64,000 bases of DNA from Polytrichum commune (taxonomy: Eukaryota; Streptophyta; Polytrichopsida; Polytrichales; Polytrichaceae), in contig OX485804.1 of assembly GCA_950295325.1 (NCBI GenBank), positions 46,996,001-47,060,000 of the forward strand, read 5' to 3'. The translations under genes and the position numbers were made by a program. Below, in pieces: positions 1 through 13,800 of this stretch. Positions within the stretch are counted from its first letter, which is position 1. Every line of letters begins with the position of its first letter. The notes under the pieces were generated by a model. It saw only the letters and a program-made list of their open reading frames with translations. It was not told the origin of the DNA and did no database searches.

Positions 1-939
1 AGCTTCGGCTCGCCTGCTTGCTTCTTATGCAATTCATCATCGTATTTTCCCCTGGATTCCTTGTGGAACTTCTACAAAGACCTGGAAATGTTGCTTTTCT
101 CCTGTGGGCACTTGTTCTTTCACTCGAGCAATTGCAAAAGATCTGCAGTGGACTAAACCTACGGAATCTTTTGTCATATGTGACATGATTTTGCCGCACC
201 TGTAGGATTCGCCTGCTTGCCCCTTCTGGAATTCATCATCCTATTTCGTCTGAATTCCTTGTGGAACTTCTACAGGGACCTAGAATGGTCGCTTTCATTA
301 TGTTCTTTTCCTGTGCGCTCTTGTTGCCCTCTGATCCAAGCAATTGCAAAGCCCATCTTAGAGCCGCTTCCAGTTTTGTATGCCTGGGAGGTTGCAATCT
401 TTCTGGCGAAGCATAACATTATGTAGCACGCAGGAATTTGTACTTCTTGATTTTCTAGAACAGGGGATGCAAAAGTCCCAGCCTATATCCATCTCTATTT
501 ACACAAACTATGTTGAATTACAAGTGTTGTGGATTGATTGACAAGGCTAGGATGGAATTATTTGTGGGAATCAAATGTACGGAGATTCCTTCTCTTGGAT
601 TAAGAAATGCATGTTGGGAGCATCTCTGTAGATTTACCTCAACAAGAACCGTAGAAGGGTTCAATGGTTCTCGAGCAATTAGCTCCTTGAATTGAGGTCA
701 TCCTGGGTTTACGGCACTGTGCGTTTTGTTGAAATTTAGATTACTGTTGACTTGGCTGGATGCTGCATTCTGATATCCAGAACTTTGCCTTTCAGAGAGT
801 CTGTGCTACAGAGTCTTCTCTAATTGACATCAAGTGTTTTGCTGATGCCTTGCCCGTCCCTTACACACTAAACAACAAGTGTCTGGTGGCACAGGATGGT
901 GTGCTGTTCTGAACGTGTTATTGTTGTGTTGATCTGCAG
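1..939 (+). other. Intron 1 of the PGDH gene (partial) with a direct duplication
   Basis: No reading frame here resembles the PGDH N-terminus, and an acceptor (TTGATCTGCAG) ends at 939. The stretch is therefore read as intron. Bases about 10-140 and 208-350 are imperfect direct copies: both contain CGCCTGCTTGC, AATTCATCATC, TTCCTTGTGGAACTTCTACA and AAGCAATTGCAAA-like blocks at an offset of about 198 bases. Confidence 0.7.
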
Positions 940-3623
940 GTTGTGGGCCGGGCCGGTGTGGGAATTGACAATGTGGATCTTCAAGCAGCTACTGAAGTGG
1001 GATGCTTGGTTGTCAATGCCCCTACTGCGAACACAGTTGCTGCTGCCGAGCATGGGATCGCCCTCCTCACTGCTTTGGCCCGGAATGTTGCTCCAGCCAG
1101 TGCTTCCATGAAGGCCGGTAAGTTGTCATTAGTCTTCCAAGGATCACACATATCTTCGATTTTCTTGAACATTTCACAAGCCCTTATAGTCATCTCTTTC
1201 AAGAGATCAATAGCTATAACTTATTATAGCTTCTCCTGGTGATCTTACAAGGTTCCTGTGGGTTGACATTTAGTCCTGTTCACCATAAGACTCTTGCATC
1301 AAAATTGGCAGTTTAAAAAGTGATGGGATGGGGTTTGTGCAGGCAAGTGGCAGCGTAACAAGTATGTTGGAGTTTCACTCGTTGAGAAAACTTTGGGTGT
1401 GATGGGATTTGGAAAGGTGGGTTCAGAAGTTGCTCGCAGAGCAAGGGGACTTGGGATGCATGTGATTGCTCATGACCCCTACGCTTCAGCTGAACGTGCA
1501 AAGGCCATTGGTGTGGAGTTAGTCAGCTTCGAGGAGGCGCTCGCTCGCTCCGACTTTATTTCCCTCCACATGCCACTCACACCCACGACTGACAAAATCT
1601 TCAACGATGACAGCTTCAAGAGGTGCAAGAAGGGAGTGCGCATTATCAATGTGGCTCGGGGGGGTGTGATTGATGAGGATGCGCTCGTCCGGGCCCTTGA
1701 TGCTGGCATTGTTGCTCAGGTAATGGAGTCTCTTTTGTTTGCACATCACGTACCTTTGCATGTCTAAGATGTGTTTGTGTATCATTGATCTATGTGATTT
1801 TAGAACAACACGAGATTTAACATATTTTAATGCCATTCTGTGTGGCAGATGCAGTGTTTTGCAACTGTTTCTCTCAATTGACATTGAAGTGCAATCCGCT
1901 TGTTACAGGCTGCTTTGGATGTGTTTACTGTGGAGCCACCCAAGGAGGGCAATGCACTTGTCATGCATGAGAACGTTGTTGTAACACCCCACTTGGGCGC
2001 TAGCACAGTGGAAGCTCAGGTTTGTGATCCAGCACTACTATAATGGCCAATGCTACAGAATGTCTAATTTTCATGGTGCACAACGATCGACAATGATCAA
2101 CTCTGTAGATTACCCATTGCTATCCCTTAGTAACCTATTACATATATTCTTATGGAGTACAAATGGTTGGATCAACTTCCTTGAATGTTGTCCGGCTTGT
2201 AGAATATATATTTTTAGTGGGCATGCCGATTTATTCACTGAAACTTAACTTTTGCAGGAAGGGGTTGCTGTGGAGATTGCTGAGGCAGTAGTTGGAGCTT
2301 TGGCTGGAGAGCTATCAGCCACAGCTGTAAATGCACCCATGGTGCCTGCAGAGGTAAATTTTTGGTACACATCGGCGTGATCACTGACAATGGCAGAGGT
2401 GTATTGGACATTGACATTTGATTTAGGGTTTTTTCTAATTCCTGCAGCTTTGGCTAATTCGTGTCGTGTTGTTTTACAGGTGATCACCGAGCTTGCTCCA
2501 TATGTTTCCTTGGCAGAGAGGTTGGGACGGCTTGCCGTTCAGTTGGTATCTGGTGCTGCTGGAGTTAAGCAGGGTAAGGTTGTGTACCGTTCCGCACGGG
2601 CTGCTGATGACCTCGACACGCGCCTACTGAGGGCCATGATTATCAAGGGCCTGATTGAGCCAGTGTCAGATGCATTCATCAATTTGGTGAATGCTGACTA
2701 TGTGGCCAAGCAACGCGGATTGAGGATTAGTGAGGAGCGACAGCCTGCAGATGGTGCTGTTGATGTACCACTTGAGACAATCTCAGTAAGTTACTTCTTT
2801 TTTTCTAATCATTTCAAACTTCTCTGGGCCTTATATCAGACACCTATATTCGAGTGGTGTACGCTTGTAGTTAAGATTGGACTATGTGCTCAAAATATGA
2901 CAGCCATTCTAGGTTCAATTGTAAACAGATTTTGGAGGGCCTATGTGATCACTTTGACCACTTATAACTTCTGCATCTCAACTCTGACTCTGAAGCTTTT
3001 ATAGCTTCTGCGTCTCAATTCCAACTCTGGAACTTGAATGGTAATCTTCATTCATTGCAATTGCTAAGTGGATGAGTCTATTCCCAATTAGATCCAATGG
3101 CCAAAATTGCCTGTGGGCATGGTAGTGTCCACAATAGGGTCACATACCTGGAACCACGTGGAGGTGCATTGCACTTATCGTTGCGTCGTACAAAATCTTC
3201 ATGGTCCTTGGAACCTCTCATGTTGACCTCCTGCATTTTTCTTGTACCTTGCAGGTGACGATTGCAGGGGTGGAATCCAAATTTGCAAGTGCAATCGCAG
3301 ATCACACAGGAGACATCACCTTGGAAGGGAAGGTGAAGGATGGAGTGCCTTACCTCTCAAAGGTGGGCAGCTTCAGCGTCGATGTGAGTCTGGAAGGTAG
3401 CATCATCCTTTGCAGACAGGTGGATCAACCCGGCATGATTGGCAAGGTGGGATCCATCTTAGGACAAGAGAATGTGAACATCTCATTTATGAGTGTTGGC
3501 AGGACTTCACCAAGACAGCATGCTGTCATGGCGATTGGTGTTGATGAAGAGCCATCAAAGCCAACACTGAAGAAATTGGGTGATATCACAGCAATTGAAG
3601 AGTTTGTGTTCCTCAAACTATGA
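940..3623 (+). CDS. PGDH: D-3-phosphoglycerate dehydrogenase (serine biosynthesis), 5' exon(s) outside window
   Basis: Catalyses NAD-dependent oxidation of 3-phosphoglycerate, the first step of the phosphorylated serine pathway, in plastids of plants. Six exons join in one frame: 940-1117, 1343-1719, 1909-2019, 2258-2353, 2480-2785, 3255-3623, all GT-AG. They give 478 residues, against roughly 600 for plant enzymes. The missing N-terminus (transit peptide and start of the substrate domain) must lie upstream of base 1, since 1-939 reads as intron. Visible motifs: [12 protein letters not shown] at the exon start, the nucleotide fold GFGKVG followed by a D (HDPY), active-site Arg in NVARGGVID, Glu in TVEPP, His in TPHLGAST. 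The intervening ASB domain is spread over exons 4-6. An ACT regulatory domain ([16 protein letters not shown] onward) ends the protein. No lesion is visible in the part present. Confidence 0.95.
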
Positions 3624-5613
3624 GGGGGTGGCATTCAGAAGGCTGCCAGGTTTGTGGCACCTAGGTTAAAGGTATTTTTTAGTTGTATTTGATATTGTCT
3701 GCACCTGAGCCATCGGCCTTCAGAAAAATGTTCTCTGCGTGGGTAATAGGCTGCTGAGCGTTTTCACAAAAATGAGGAGCTGCCTACAGCAGGTCAATCA
3801 AATAATGCATACCCCCAATGTACTCCTGGATGGATGGTGGGCAAACAGCAGGAATAACCCATTGGTTTTGGCCGAAGCTGAACGCCTTTTCTGCCGAATC
3901 TTAGAATTAATCAAGACTTGAGCAATTTTGTCAGCTTTTAGGCTTTTTGAGCATCTGTGATATCTCCTGCATGCAGGTGAGTGTTTCATTGGGAGCTTAC
4001 CGAATTTGTGAATTGAGATGATGATTTAATGGAGTCATCTCGTTTATGATCAAAACCGAGTACCCATACCACATTGGATTTGTCATTCTGTGAATGCTTT
4101 TACTCGAGTACAGGCCTGACAGGATATGAAGTACGAGTGTCTCTGGTTTCGGTGATGCACTTTATTGAATGGGAACCCGCCTCCTGTCTATTATACAATT
4201 GTAGGTAAGTATGCAAGGAATCTTGTACAAAATGTGCATCTTCCTCACATGCCATCCAACTCGGTGTTTACAAAGTAGGAGAAGATTCCCATGAACATAA
4301 ACCTTCAATCTAAATGATGGAGACCCAAAAGTTTGTGGACAAGCAACTTGTGAAGATCTCGTCGGATTCCAACATCCAACCCTCTACATTATAAATAAAG
4401 AGGTGGAGAGCTTGTAGATCAGAAGTTTCTCATTGGTGGGGAGCCACTTAAGTGACCCTTGTTCACTTCCACTTGAGCTTTTAACTTGGATGGCGACTTG
4501 ATGGAACCCATATGAATTGACCACGAGAAGCTGTTAGTTATTCTTGACAAGTTCTTGGTCAAAATTTGGGTGGGTTTATATAAGACCCCAGTTCCCAGAA
4601 ACTTGGGATCCAAAACACCCCTTAATGGACCTTACCTATGAAAAAACATAAGCTTGAAGATTTCTTTCTCAAAGTAGGAGTATCTTCTTAAGTGCAGAGT
4701 GTCGAGATTTGGACATTAACACTCATATGAAGTGATGTTGCATTCACGTCATTTCATTTTCCATACCTTGGTGTAAACTCCTAGGTCCAAAATTTTGCTA
4801 TGAATAAATAGCATTGCTCAATTTCGGAGTTTCTTTGGTTTTTGAACCTATTGTAATCCAACTTTATGCTACCTCGTGGAGGTTGTTGAGGAATATTGAG
4901 AGGTCGAGCTCTCATTTTGTTGGCCCCAAGTCACTTTCAATAATTCTTTGGTTTTTGAAGAATTTTCCATTGTTTTGGTATGTTTACACTAGAGAAGTTG
5001 AGAGGTTGAGAGGTTGAGAGGTTGACGAAATGACCCTTTTCATTGACCAGGGCCCTCTTATGCAAGCTTGTTCACTCATCTTCCACTTTACACTTTGAGC
5101 TTTTAGCTTGAGTGCTTGAACTTTTATGCAAGTCTACAACACTTAGATGGCACCTTGATGGATCATCATGTGGAACAAGTATGAGAAGCTCTTGGTCATC
5201 CTTGACAAGTCCCTGGTCAAAATCATGGGCTACCTCACCTAGATTATTGAGGGATGTCGGGAGTTCAAGCTCTCATTTTGTCGGCCCCATGCCAATGGAC
5301 TTTTTGAGCATTCTTTGACTTAACATAAATTTGCATGTGTTTAATGCCGTTTGATCCTTGATATCTTACATTGGGCATGAACATTGCACACTTCCTCAAG
5401 GTTTTGAGAAGTTGAGGATTGGCTTTGGAGACACCATAATTAGCTTTAAAGACCTAAAGTTAGTTTAGTCCAAGTCATTTGAGATGAATAAGCCACACAC
5501 TTAAAGGGGGTCAAGTTTGTATGGATGAGAGGTAATCCTCATATGCAATATATCTTGCTTGCATTCCTAAGGTATGTGGTCCTATTGTGGGCATATCCAA
5601 CCCCACAAACATA
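3624..5613. other. PGDH 3' flank and intergenic DNA with a decayed duplication
   Basis: No gene is seen. The first few hundred bases are presumably 3' UTR. Two degenerate direct copies of one sequence lie at about 4440-4930 and 5060-5290. They share GAGCTTTTA.CTTG, CTTGACAAGT(T/C)C.TGGTCAAAAT and GAG.TC.AGCTCTCATTTTGT.GGCCCC. This looks like a decayed repeat of unknown class. Confidence 0.5.
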
Positions 5614-6241
5614 CAGTTATCTCCCGCTTAAGTATGCACCCGTTTAAGTACGCATCCCGGTTAAGTGTGCAATTTTTTTGACAAAAAATAGGGTTCATAC
5701 TTTATTGTTTGAACATGTCATGTGTAGTCATTTGCCACGAATGCATGAATTTTTTACAGTTGAAATTTAATGTCAGTTTGTTAATGTTTCACTAAAACGT
5801 CGCAATTCATCATACATATGTTCAGCTTCCATTTGAACAATAGAGCAAAGCAATTAGTCATCAATGTCAAGGACATTGTTGTGTAGAGCTCCAAAGCCTT
5901 TGAAGTCGGTAGCACTTTCAGATTCAACAAATGTCTCGATAAGTTGGATTTTGTTGCAGTATGTTCTCCCAATTGTCCCCGACTTTCCAAATGTTGTTTT
6001 CAGTGACTTCATACTCCTACCCCAATGCATGCTTGCTTGGCGCGTTCGGTTTACTCAACTTTGTAATGATTTCACATCGTTGGGCTTCGATCAAGCGGAT
6101 TACCTTAGGTTTCATCCGTTTCCCGTTGCGATTCATCAAATCAGAGGGTTTAGAAAGCAATATAAGTAAAGTACGCACCTACCAACTAAGTGCACATCAA
6201 CAGCTCAGGTTCAAAGTGCGTACTTAAGCGGGAGATTATTG
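5614..6241 (-). mobile_element. Decayed pogo/Tigger-like (Tc1-mariner) DNA transposon with TA target duplication
   Basis: The left end reads CAGTTATCTCCCGCTTAAGT. The right end, reverse-complemented, reads CAATAATCTCCCGCTTAAGT. About 26 bases of the terminal inverted repeat match with few mismatches, and TA flanks both ends (5612-5613, 6242-6243). CAG ends with a TA duplication are the pogo signature. On the minus strand, from an ATG at 6136, a frame encodes a psq/CENP-B-type helix-turn-helix remnant (KPKVIRLIEAQRCEIITKLS, then an in-frame stop, then YEVTENNIWKV). It is followed by a short acidic C-terminal tail remnant. The catalytic DDE region is deleted, so the copy is non-autonomous. Subterminal repeats of the TTAAGTACGCA core are visible inside both ends. 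Confidence 0.8.
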
Positions 6242-6243
6242 TA

Positions 6244-9130
6244 TACACTATGTTGGGTTGGCTTGAGAATCATATCAGTCAATTAGCACTTTGTGAATGA
6301 CAAAGATTGTCATATTAAGTTTCAAATCAAAGTTGATGCAAAAGACTTTATAAGAGGTCAAAATAAACATGTTTGATATCTCTTTTAATGATCACATATG
6401 CCCTCCCAATTGTGTTAAATTTTAAACATAGAATGGTTAGATACTTTGAGCACATGAGACAGGTCTCATTTTAACATGTATCTATTAGTGTCCATCCTTA
6501 TACAAGCCATCCAATATACCATTCACATAGAGGTGCAAAACCAAGAAAAATGACCACATAAGGCCCATGTTCCTTATGGACTATGTTCACATGCTAATCT
6601 CTACTTCAAATGGTCACCTTCAACCTTCTATCACACAATTGAGAATGGTTAAGGACTAGGTTCTTACAACAACTGGGAAGTTTTTGTGATAGATGGACCC
6701 AACGATTCAAGGTGTTCATAAGTGGTAGTTCAAAATACACATCATGATACTTTTATCTAGAATGCACGAGGTCAACCTAAAGGCCTTTTGGTGTTTCACC
6801 TTTCTACTCTTCATATTCCAACAATGACCATATCATGTACGTGATCCTCAAAGGAACAACATGGCCATTGTGTGGACTATGTGACGATTTGGGCAAGCCC
6901 CAAAAATGAGATTGAGGTTATATTTTATACTCGGGACCTTAAACATATCATAACTCGGCGTTGTGTGTTCGTTATGTGGGCCATAGAAATATAAGCACGG
7001 GATGTTTGGAACTTAGTATGGTTTGAGTCATCCCATGATTATATTCAGGGCCCGTAGAACGAACACATGTGGTTAAGTAATGTTATGAAATAGTTAAGTT
7101 ACCATGTTGATTACTTAATCTTCTTTTGGCTATTGATTCTTAGCCATCCATTGTGAGCGAGTTTGATTATTATAAGCTTACCATGCTCACATTGTCAATT
7201 CTTTGTTGTATTGTGTAAAATATAATTAATTATTATTACGTGTCACATGCCTTATTCCTATAGTTCAAGATCCATTGAATGACACATGGAAACTATCTTT
7301 CAACACTTTTAGTGTTGAACCATACAATGACGTTCCATTGTTACCTTGAAGCTTAGTAGAACATGATCAACAAAGGAAGAATCGGCTCCCATTCACAAAG
7401 GTTTGAAGAAGAAGAAGAAGAAGAAGAAGAAAGTTTTATTTATTCATGGCGCACACACACACACACATACACACATTTTATATATTTAATAATGGTATTT
7501 CATGGCATACAATTTATTTACACATCGACAAAATGATGGATGTCTACATTTGCTTTGCAAAGATGACACATACCATTTAGATGGAACACAAAATATAATG
7601 AATTTCAGTTATCACACATTAATAATATTACTTGTGTTGAATATATTGAGGCCCTTCGTCCTATCATATTCAAGAGTCCTCTTAATATAAGGTAGGGTTT
7701 ACCACCTACCTTTAAGTGCTCTACAATGGCATATGTATGTTATCAAGGGAAAACAACATTGAGATTTCTTGTTGTTTGTTTTCTATTCTTTGACACAAGA
7801 AGATATGTGAAATATTTGATGGCTAGCTGGTTATTGATTTCATTGTTTTTTTGATGGTTATCGGAGGAATGTGTAGATTGTTCAATAGATTGATACTTCT
7901 TGTGTGTATGATACTTCTCACTCTTGCAATGACAACACACTTTAGTGTATACTTAGGTAGCGATTACCTATTTCATAGGTGTATTGAATGGACCTTTTTT
8001 TTTTATGAATGTTGTTAAATTTTTAGGATTTGGATATTTTTATTCATTTTTTAATATGGAACGAGGGAAGATCTACCAAGTTGATATCGTGCATTCTTCA
8101 AAGAAACCCTAGCCCTACACAACCGGTGCTCAAAAACTATATTGTCATTCATTCTCTAATGTCATTCTTCTTTCAATATCGATGAACGGGGAGAACCCAC
8201 CACTACACTAAATAGGATAATTAGTGTTTGATACACGAGATACGGATGCATACATTAAATATCAATAACCCTATGAAAGTAAGTAAAATTGAATGTAAAC
8301 TCAAACACAAAAAATCAATAATGATAATATGTGGAAGTTACATGTTTGAATTCAGTGTTAGTAAGGATATGAAAAACAAAAATAACATTGATAAAAGGAG
8401 AATTCCAACATATCTTCTACCATATCTTCTAACACTACGTATCAAAAACTTGAAAATTAGTGTTGAGCAGGGCAGGGTGGTAACAACATTAAATATAATC
8501 AAACACAAAATATCCTATTTAGTTTAGTTACATATGAACCGGTTGAGTTTGAGAAATAGTTGGTCGAGGTTCAAGACTTTAGGAGTATTGTCGATCATTA
8601 GAGGAATCTATAGAATGAAACTAAGATTAATAAAGAAAATATGAAAGATCACAACATGTAACTAGTTGGACTTGAAAACACTAGGATCTTGACCAATTAT
8701 ATCCAAAAATCTCCCCGGATGGCACTATTCAATATTTTTGGTGTTTGTTATTGTGTTATGATGTTTTTAACATTGTTAAGTTGCAAGTACACTCTAACCT
8801 CCCTAATATCATGCTTGCGGCAACCAAAGTGCACGTGATATTAAGGAGGTACATTGTGTTAACATGGATGTTTGATGATAGAGAATTAGTGTAACATCTG
8901 ACATTATGGAATAACACAAAGTCAACATTGCAATAATGATAATAATGACAATCATGAGAACGTGATGGGTGCAAACACGTGGTTTGAATTCTTTGGTGGA
9001 TCATTTTAATGTCAAAGCTTGTGATATATGGGAGGGATATTTAAATTGAGCGCATCCGTTCCCTAGGGTTTCAGGATATAAGAGAGGGAGTGACATTGAG
9101 GAGGTTAGGTTGTACCCATCTTGGATGTGT
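6244..9130. other. AT-rich intergenic DNA
   Basis: No gene is recognised. A minus-oriented fragment of the dispersed repeat described at 39815-40025 is visible at about 6380-6520 (AGAATGGTTAG.TACTTTGAGCACAT). Microsatellites: GAA at about 7405-7430 and CA at about 7451-7470. A short inverted repeat at about 8798-8855 could form a hairpin. Confidence 0.5.
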
Positions 9131-10500
9131 GGGCAATGTACAGGAGTACTGAGGTTTAGTTATGAGCTAGCCGATTTTTTTTGAGATTTCCGAATGAGTT
9201 TGCAATGATTGGGGCGAGGTACTGATGTAAAATTGTGAAGGTTGTAAATTGACCAGTTCAAGGGATAATACACCGACAATATGACAGGTTGAGGCATCAT
9301 AGTTTGGGATATTTACCAAGAGTAATTGTTAATCTTAGGCATGGAGCCGAAGGAACTAGGGATATGGCGGAATTATTACTAGGGCGATACTAGAGTCATA
9401 AGATCAAAAAACATGGAGGCTAATTTATGGTTGGTTTCATTGTCATTAGGACAATTAGGGTTTTGAGGCTCTAAGCAGCCAGGAACCCTCTCTCACAAGT
9501 ATAGGAAGAGTTTGAGCCCCTTGGACAAAGCTTGGGGGGTTCACTGGCGAAAAATCGTAGAACAACGTGCGATAAAAAATAGGGTCTAATATATTCATTG
9601 TAGATAAATTTTGTAAAACACTTACATATAATATAGGGGGTTTTTAAATAATGAAAAAGGATTACATGTAAAATACCATCGCATATAAAATACCATCACA
9701 CCTTTATTTTGAAAAATACCATACCTTATAATCTTTTTTGCAAGGTAAATAACCCCCCAATAAATAGGTCCCGAACACACGTGTATGCAAAATATAAGAG
9801 GGAGTGAACCTCCTGAGGGACCAAGTACCTCACTCATCTATTGGGGTTTTCCTCTCTACCCCATTCTTACTCTAAGGTTCTGCTTATGCTCTTGTGTTTT
9901 CAATTGGTGTTTTCCAGCTCCATGTTTGGTTTCGAGCTCAGTGGGTGGCTTCGTGTTGGTGTCAAGGTTTAGGGTTGTGACCTTTTGTTGATGGCTATTA
10001 GTGTGTGACTCAAACTCTAGACACTTTAGCAAAAGTGAAGGGGAAGAAAACCTTCGATTTGTAGTCTCTTTTGTTTGCATCTCAACCTCATGTTCTTTTG
10101 TTTTGTTTCAATCTTGTCTTGTCGTTCATACCATTGCAACTTGTCCACCTTAGAAGTGTTTCATAGAATCGAAAACTCCTTCTAGGGATACTTCAGAACT
10201 CTTTCAACACAAATTCACCCTCTTAAAAGCATAACACCAATTTTCTTTTATAATATTTAAAATAATAATAAAAACCCAACTTACTATACATAACTTCAGA
10301 AACATACCAAAGTAATTTGTGGAAACTAAGAAAATTACTGAATGGTAAAGTTAAATATAGGAATTTAACCAAGAAAAAATTGGCTTTCGGTAGTTTCCAA
10401 GTAAAAAGAAAAAAATACGAACCTCTTTATAAAAGGTAGGAAATGTACCATTTTTTGCATAGAATTCCCCGGACTGTGTGCATGGGCTTTTGAAAGGTTG
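9130..10500. repeat. Long dispersed repeat, copy A (class unknown)
   Basis: Two segments of this region recur at 23398-24030. The left part matches over about 200 bases (GTTTAG.TA.GAGCT, GAGATTTCCGA, GAGTTTGCAA.GATTGGG, GAGGCATCATAGTTT). The right part matches from TTAAAAGCATAA.ACCAATTTT to CGAACCTCTTTATAAAAGGT and GGAAATGTAC. In this copy about 800 further bases separate the two segments. No coding remnant or inverted termini were found. Confidence 0.6.
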
Positions 10501-10644
10501 TACTTGGTGGAATGATGTATAAAAGATAGTGTTGGCACATGCCAAGTGATACATGGAGAGTTGTCCTTTATATTTGGTTGTGAGCCTAAGGAATTCATTC
10601 CACATATTGTTTGACATAAGGTACACTTGCCTAATTCCAACATA

Positions 10645-10870
10645 ATTCTAATATGAACGCCTTTATTTGAGTTATATGTGGTTAGGTGTGGATCTCAAAA
10701 CGGACATTTGAAAGACACGAATTTAAACGAGATTGAACTAAGTGTTCAAAAGATGTTCACCATTCTAAGGTTAACAATCAACATGATTAAGGGGGACTTA
10801 TATGATGAGCACAAAAATCCTCACTCTGATATTAAATAAGAAATTCACATGAGCTCCATAGTTTATGGGA
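10645..10870 (+). repeat. Dispersed ~210-bp repeat family, copy a
   Basis: Shares TATGTGGTTAGGTGTGGATCT, a middle block about GTGCTCAAAATATG and the end ATGAGCTCCA with the copies at 29322-29540, 36975-37180 and 39815-40025. Homology with the copy at 28610-28800 continues downstream (GGGAA(A)TTGGCTACAA). Confidence 0.55.
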
Positions 10871-13800
10871 AATTGGCTACAAACATGATCTAGATTTGCT
10901 AATCACGTCCACCTAATCACATATTTCAAGTCCTACAAAAAGTGGGTGCAAAGAGAAGACGTATCTAAATAACATATGTCTACTTTATGCATAATTGTCG
11001 CAAAATGTTTTAATAAATAGCACTTACCACAAGGAGTTTCAAGGCATAGTAAGTTACATCCACAATGAGTTTTTTTAATCTAATTGTGTCTAATTGGCGG
11101 GTCTATTGATACACTTCCAATACACCCAAAAATCATGGGAAAGGTGTGGATCCATAGTCACTACTTGAATGTTATGCTATTAAGATATGATGGATAAAAT
11201 CAAATACTTTTTTATGTGGGATTGATATAAATATATGTTGAATAGTGAAAATAAAATTAACCCAACTGCTATAATATTATCATAATAAACTTTGCATGTT
11301 CTTTTGGAGGATCTTACCACACCATCCTAGCATAAGATCCTATGATAGAACTCAACATTTTGAATAATAGACTTGGACTTAGTCTAATTTTACTTAAATA
11401 TTGGTTATGTATTGTACTATGGGTTTCCCAAACTCATCATTTGGAACTAAGTATCATTAAGGGTCCCACTAGCCTTGAGGTAGAGGGTGCTAAAACCCCA
11501 CTCAAAATCAATACCCTTAAATCTTGCATAATAATTACATATTGATCATGAGAATGTTCACCATGTGAACATCAAGCCCTCTAACAGTTTTGGGTGACAA
11601 CACAATTTTCACTTAATTTTTTTATGTTAATTTCAATATTGGGAAGGAAAAAAAAAAAAAAAAAAAAAACATTTGCAAAAGACATGGTTTCCTTTTCCTT
11701 TTCTTTTTCTTTTTGGTTCATATGGCTACTACGTGTATGCCAAATATCTAAACTTCTTGGTTTAAGGTGATGCTACACACTAGAGCTTGAGGGCCCTTTT
11801 CCCGTGACATACAAATTATATATGTCATTGGTCAAGAAGTTGGAGGTAGTCTAAGTTCGCTTTATACTATACCATGAGGGACTAAAGACATTTGAATAAA
11901 TGGGAAATCTACATGGTGTCCTACATGATAACAAGTGGATAAGGTTTCATGGTCTACCAAACATTCCATCAGATGAAGAAAGAGGTGGGTCTAATGCAAA
12001 TTTACTAGGGACCATGACAAGTGTTTGAATTGCTAGTGGCTCCTACAAATATATTATTCCCATGGTGGGGTCCTAGACTACCAACTGTTTGGATTGTCCA
12101 TAAAAGATGTTGTGGTTCCTCGATATGGTCCACTTTCACTTTATGTGAAGGTTGAGGACCCATAAATTGTAAGATTGGATTTCTATTCTTATGGTACGGC
12201 CTTTGGATGATTTTCAAGGGCCTCTCAATTTTTTGTGATCACGGCTTTTCGTTCATGTGTAAAGTGCCCCTTACTCAAAGCCCCTCAAAGTGAATCTAGT
12301 AGGTACTACCCGTTACTAAACACTATGGTGTAAGTTACACGCTCTAGAGTATAATCAAATATCCATTATACATTTTCATCTAGATCAAGGTATGCATGTT
12401 TGCCGGCTTAGGGTTTGTAGGTTATGTCTCAAGGCGTGTTTACAAAAAAACCATTAACCCCAACATCCCTAAGCACCATTTTCCTCAAAATTGGCCTCAA
12501 ATCATTGTTTCTAGAAGAGATCATTTAGGACTCAATATGTTGATACATCTAGCTATACGGATATGATATTGGCCTTTGTATGAGCTATCCAAAACAAAAA
12601 AATTAACCATCCATGTGGCAATGTGAATGATATTTGGTGTCGATTATTATTTGAAATTATGTAATGTCGTGCCTATTTATTGTATGTCTCATATTCTACC
12701 CAAAAAATGCTATTTGGTTGTTTGGATATTATAGAACACTAGCAACTTTACTTGATACAAATATTACATCAATAATACAAAGATAATGGCATTCTGTAAA
12801 TCCAAATAGTAAGTGACACTAAATATCATATCTAGTGTAGTACATATTTGAAGGTGTAATGGGTGGGGTATAATGAGTGAGAACAAGCTTTGACCCTACT
12901 GACATCATCAAATGGATGATGGGATGAGACCCAATTGGAATGCATCTCTTTGCATAAGATTTCCAACTAAATTGTGAACCTTTGGGGCTTTAAATTTGTA
13001 TGTTTGCACCAAATGTTATTTTTTTGATAGCCCTTGCAATGTGTAACACTCCGTTTTACATCCAATCTTACATAATATGTTTTAAGTAACTTCCAAAACT
13101 CCAATTACCAATCCCAACGGTAGATATGCGAAACATAAAATCAACTAAATCCTTGCAAATTTTACATATGAGTGTTGTTTTCCTATCTAACACATTCCCT
13201 AGTGTATCATGACCCCAAGGGGGGTGCACCTTTCATTAAAAACCAAGAACCACGTATGTTCACATCATACTCTAAAAAATCCTATATACAAGGTTTTTAT
13301 TATTATTTTAATGTATATGTTAATTTTGGTAAAATTAAAGCAATACACATACAATTTCAATGATAGAAATACAAGTGACAATATGTATGTGTAGAAAAAA
13401 TTACATTTATATATAGCCATTAAAATAAGTATACAAATATACCTTTGAATAATGATGACCCTGTAATATGTATAATGTGAAACCCTAGTACTCATTAATA
13501 AAGTTGTTGAAGATTTTATCATTCTTGGATGTAACTCATAAGCATTTAAGTCTACAATATATGTCATAGAAGCTAATGCATTTATTATTTCTGAATCTAT
13601 CATCAAATGATATGTAAGATTATAAGTCCACTTATTGTTGGGTCCTTATTGATGCCAACATACACCAATCTCCATGTTTGATGGACAATCTATCAAGTCA
13701 ATTGGATCCCTACACTTCACCCAACGATTACTAGAATTTTCTACACATCCAATAAACATTTTGAGCTTCAGGTGTGGTCAAAATTCACACTTCAAAATCA

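Noticed and set aside
13265-13606. 113-residue minus-strand frame
   Set aside because: AT-rich, hydrophobic low-complexity translation with no motif and no splice partners.
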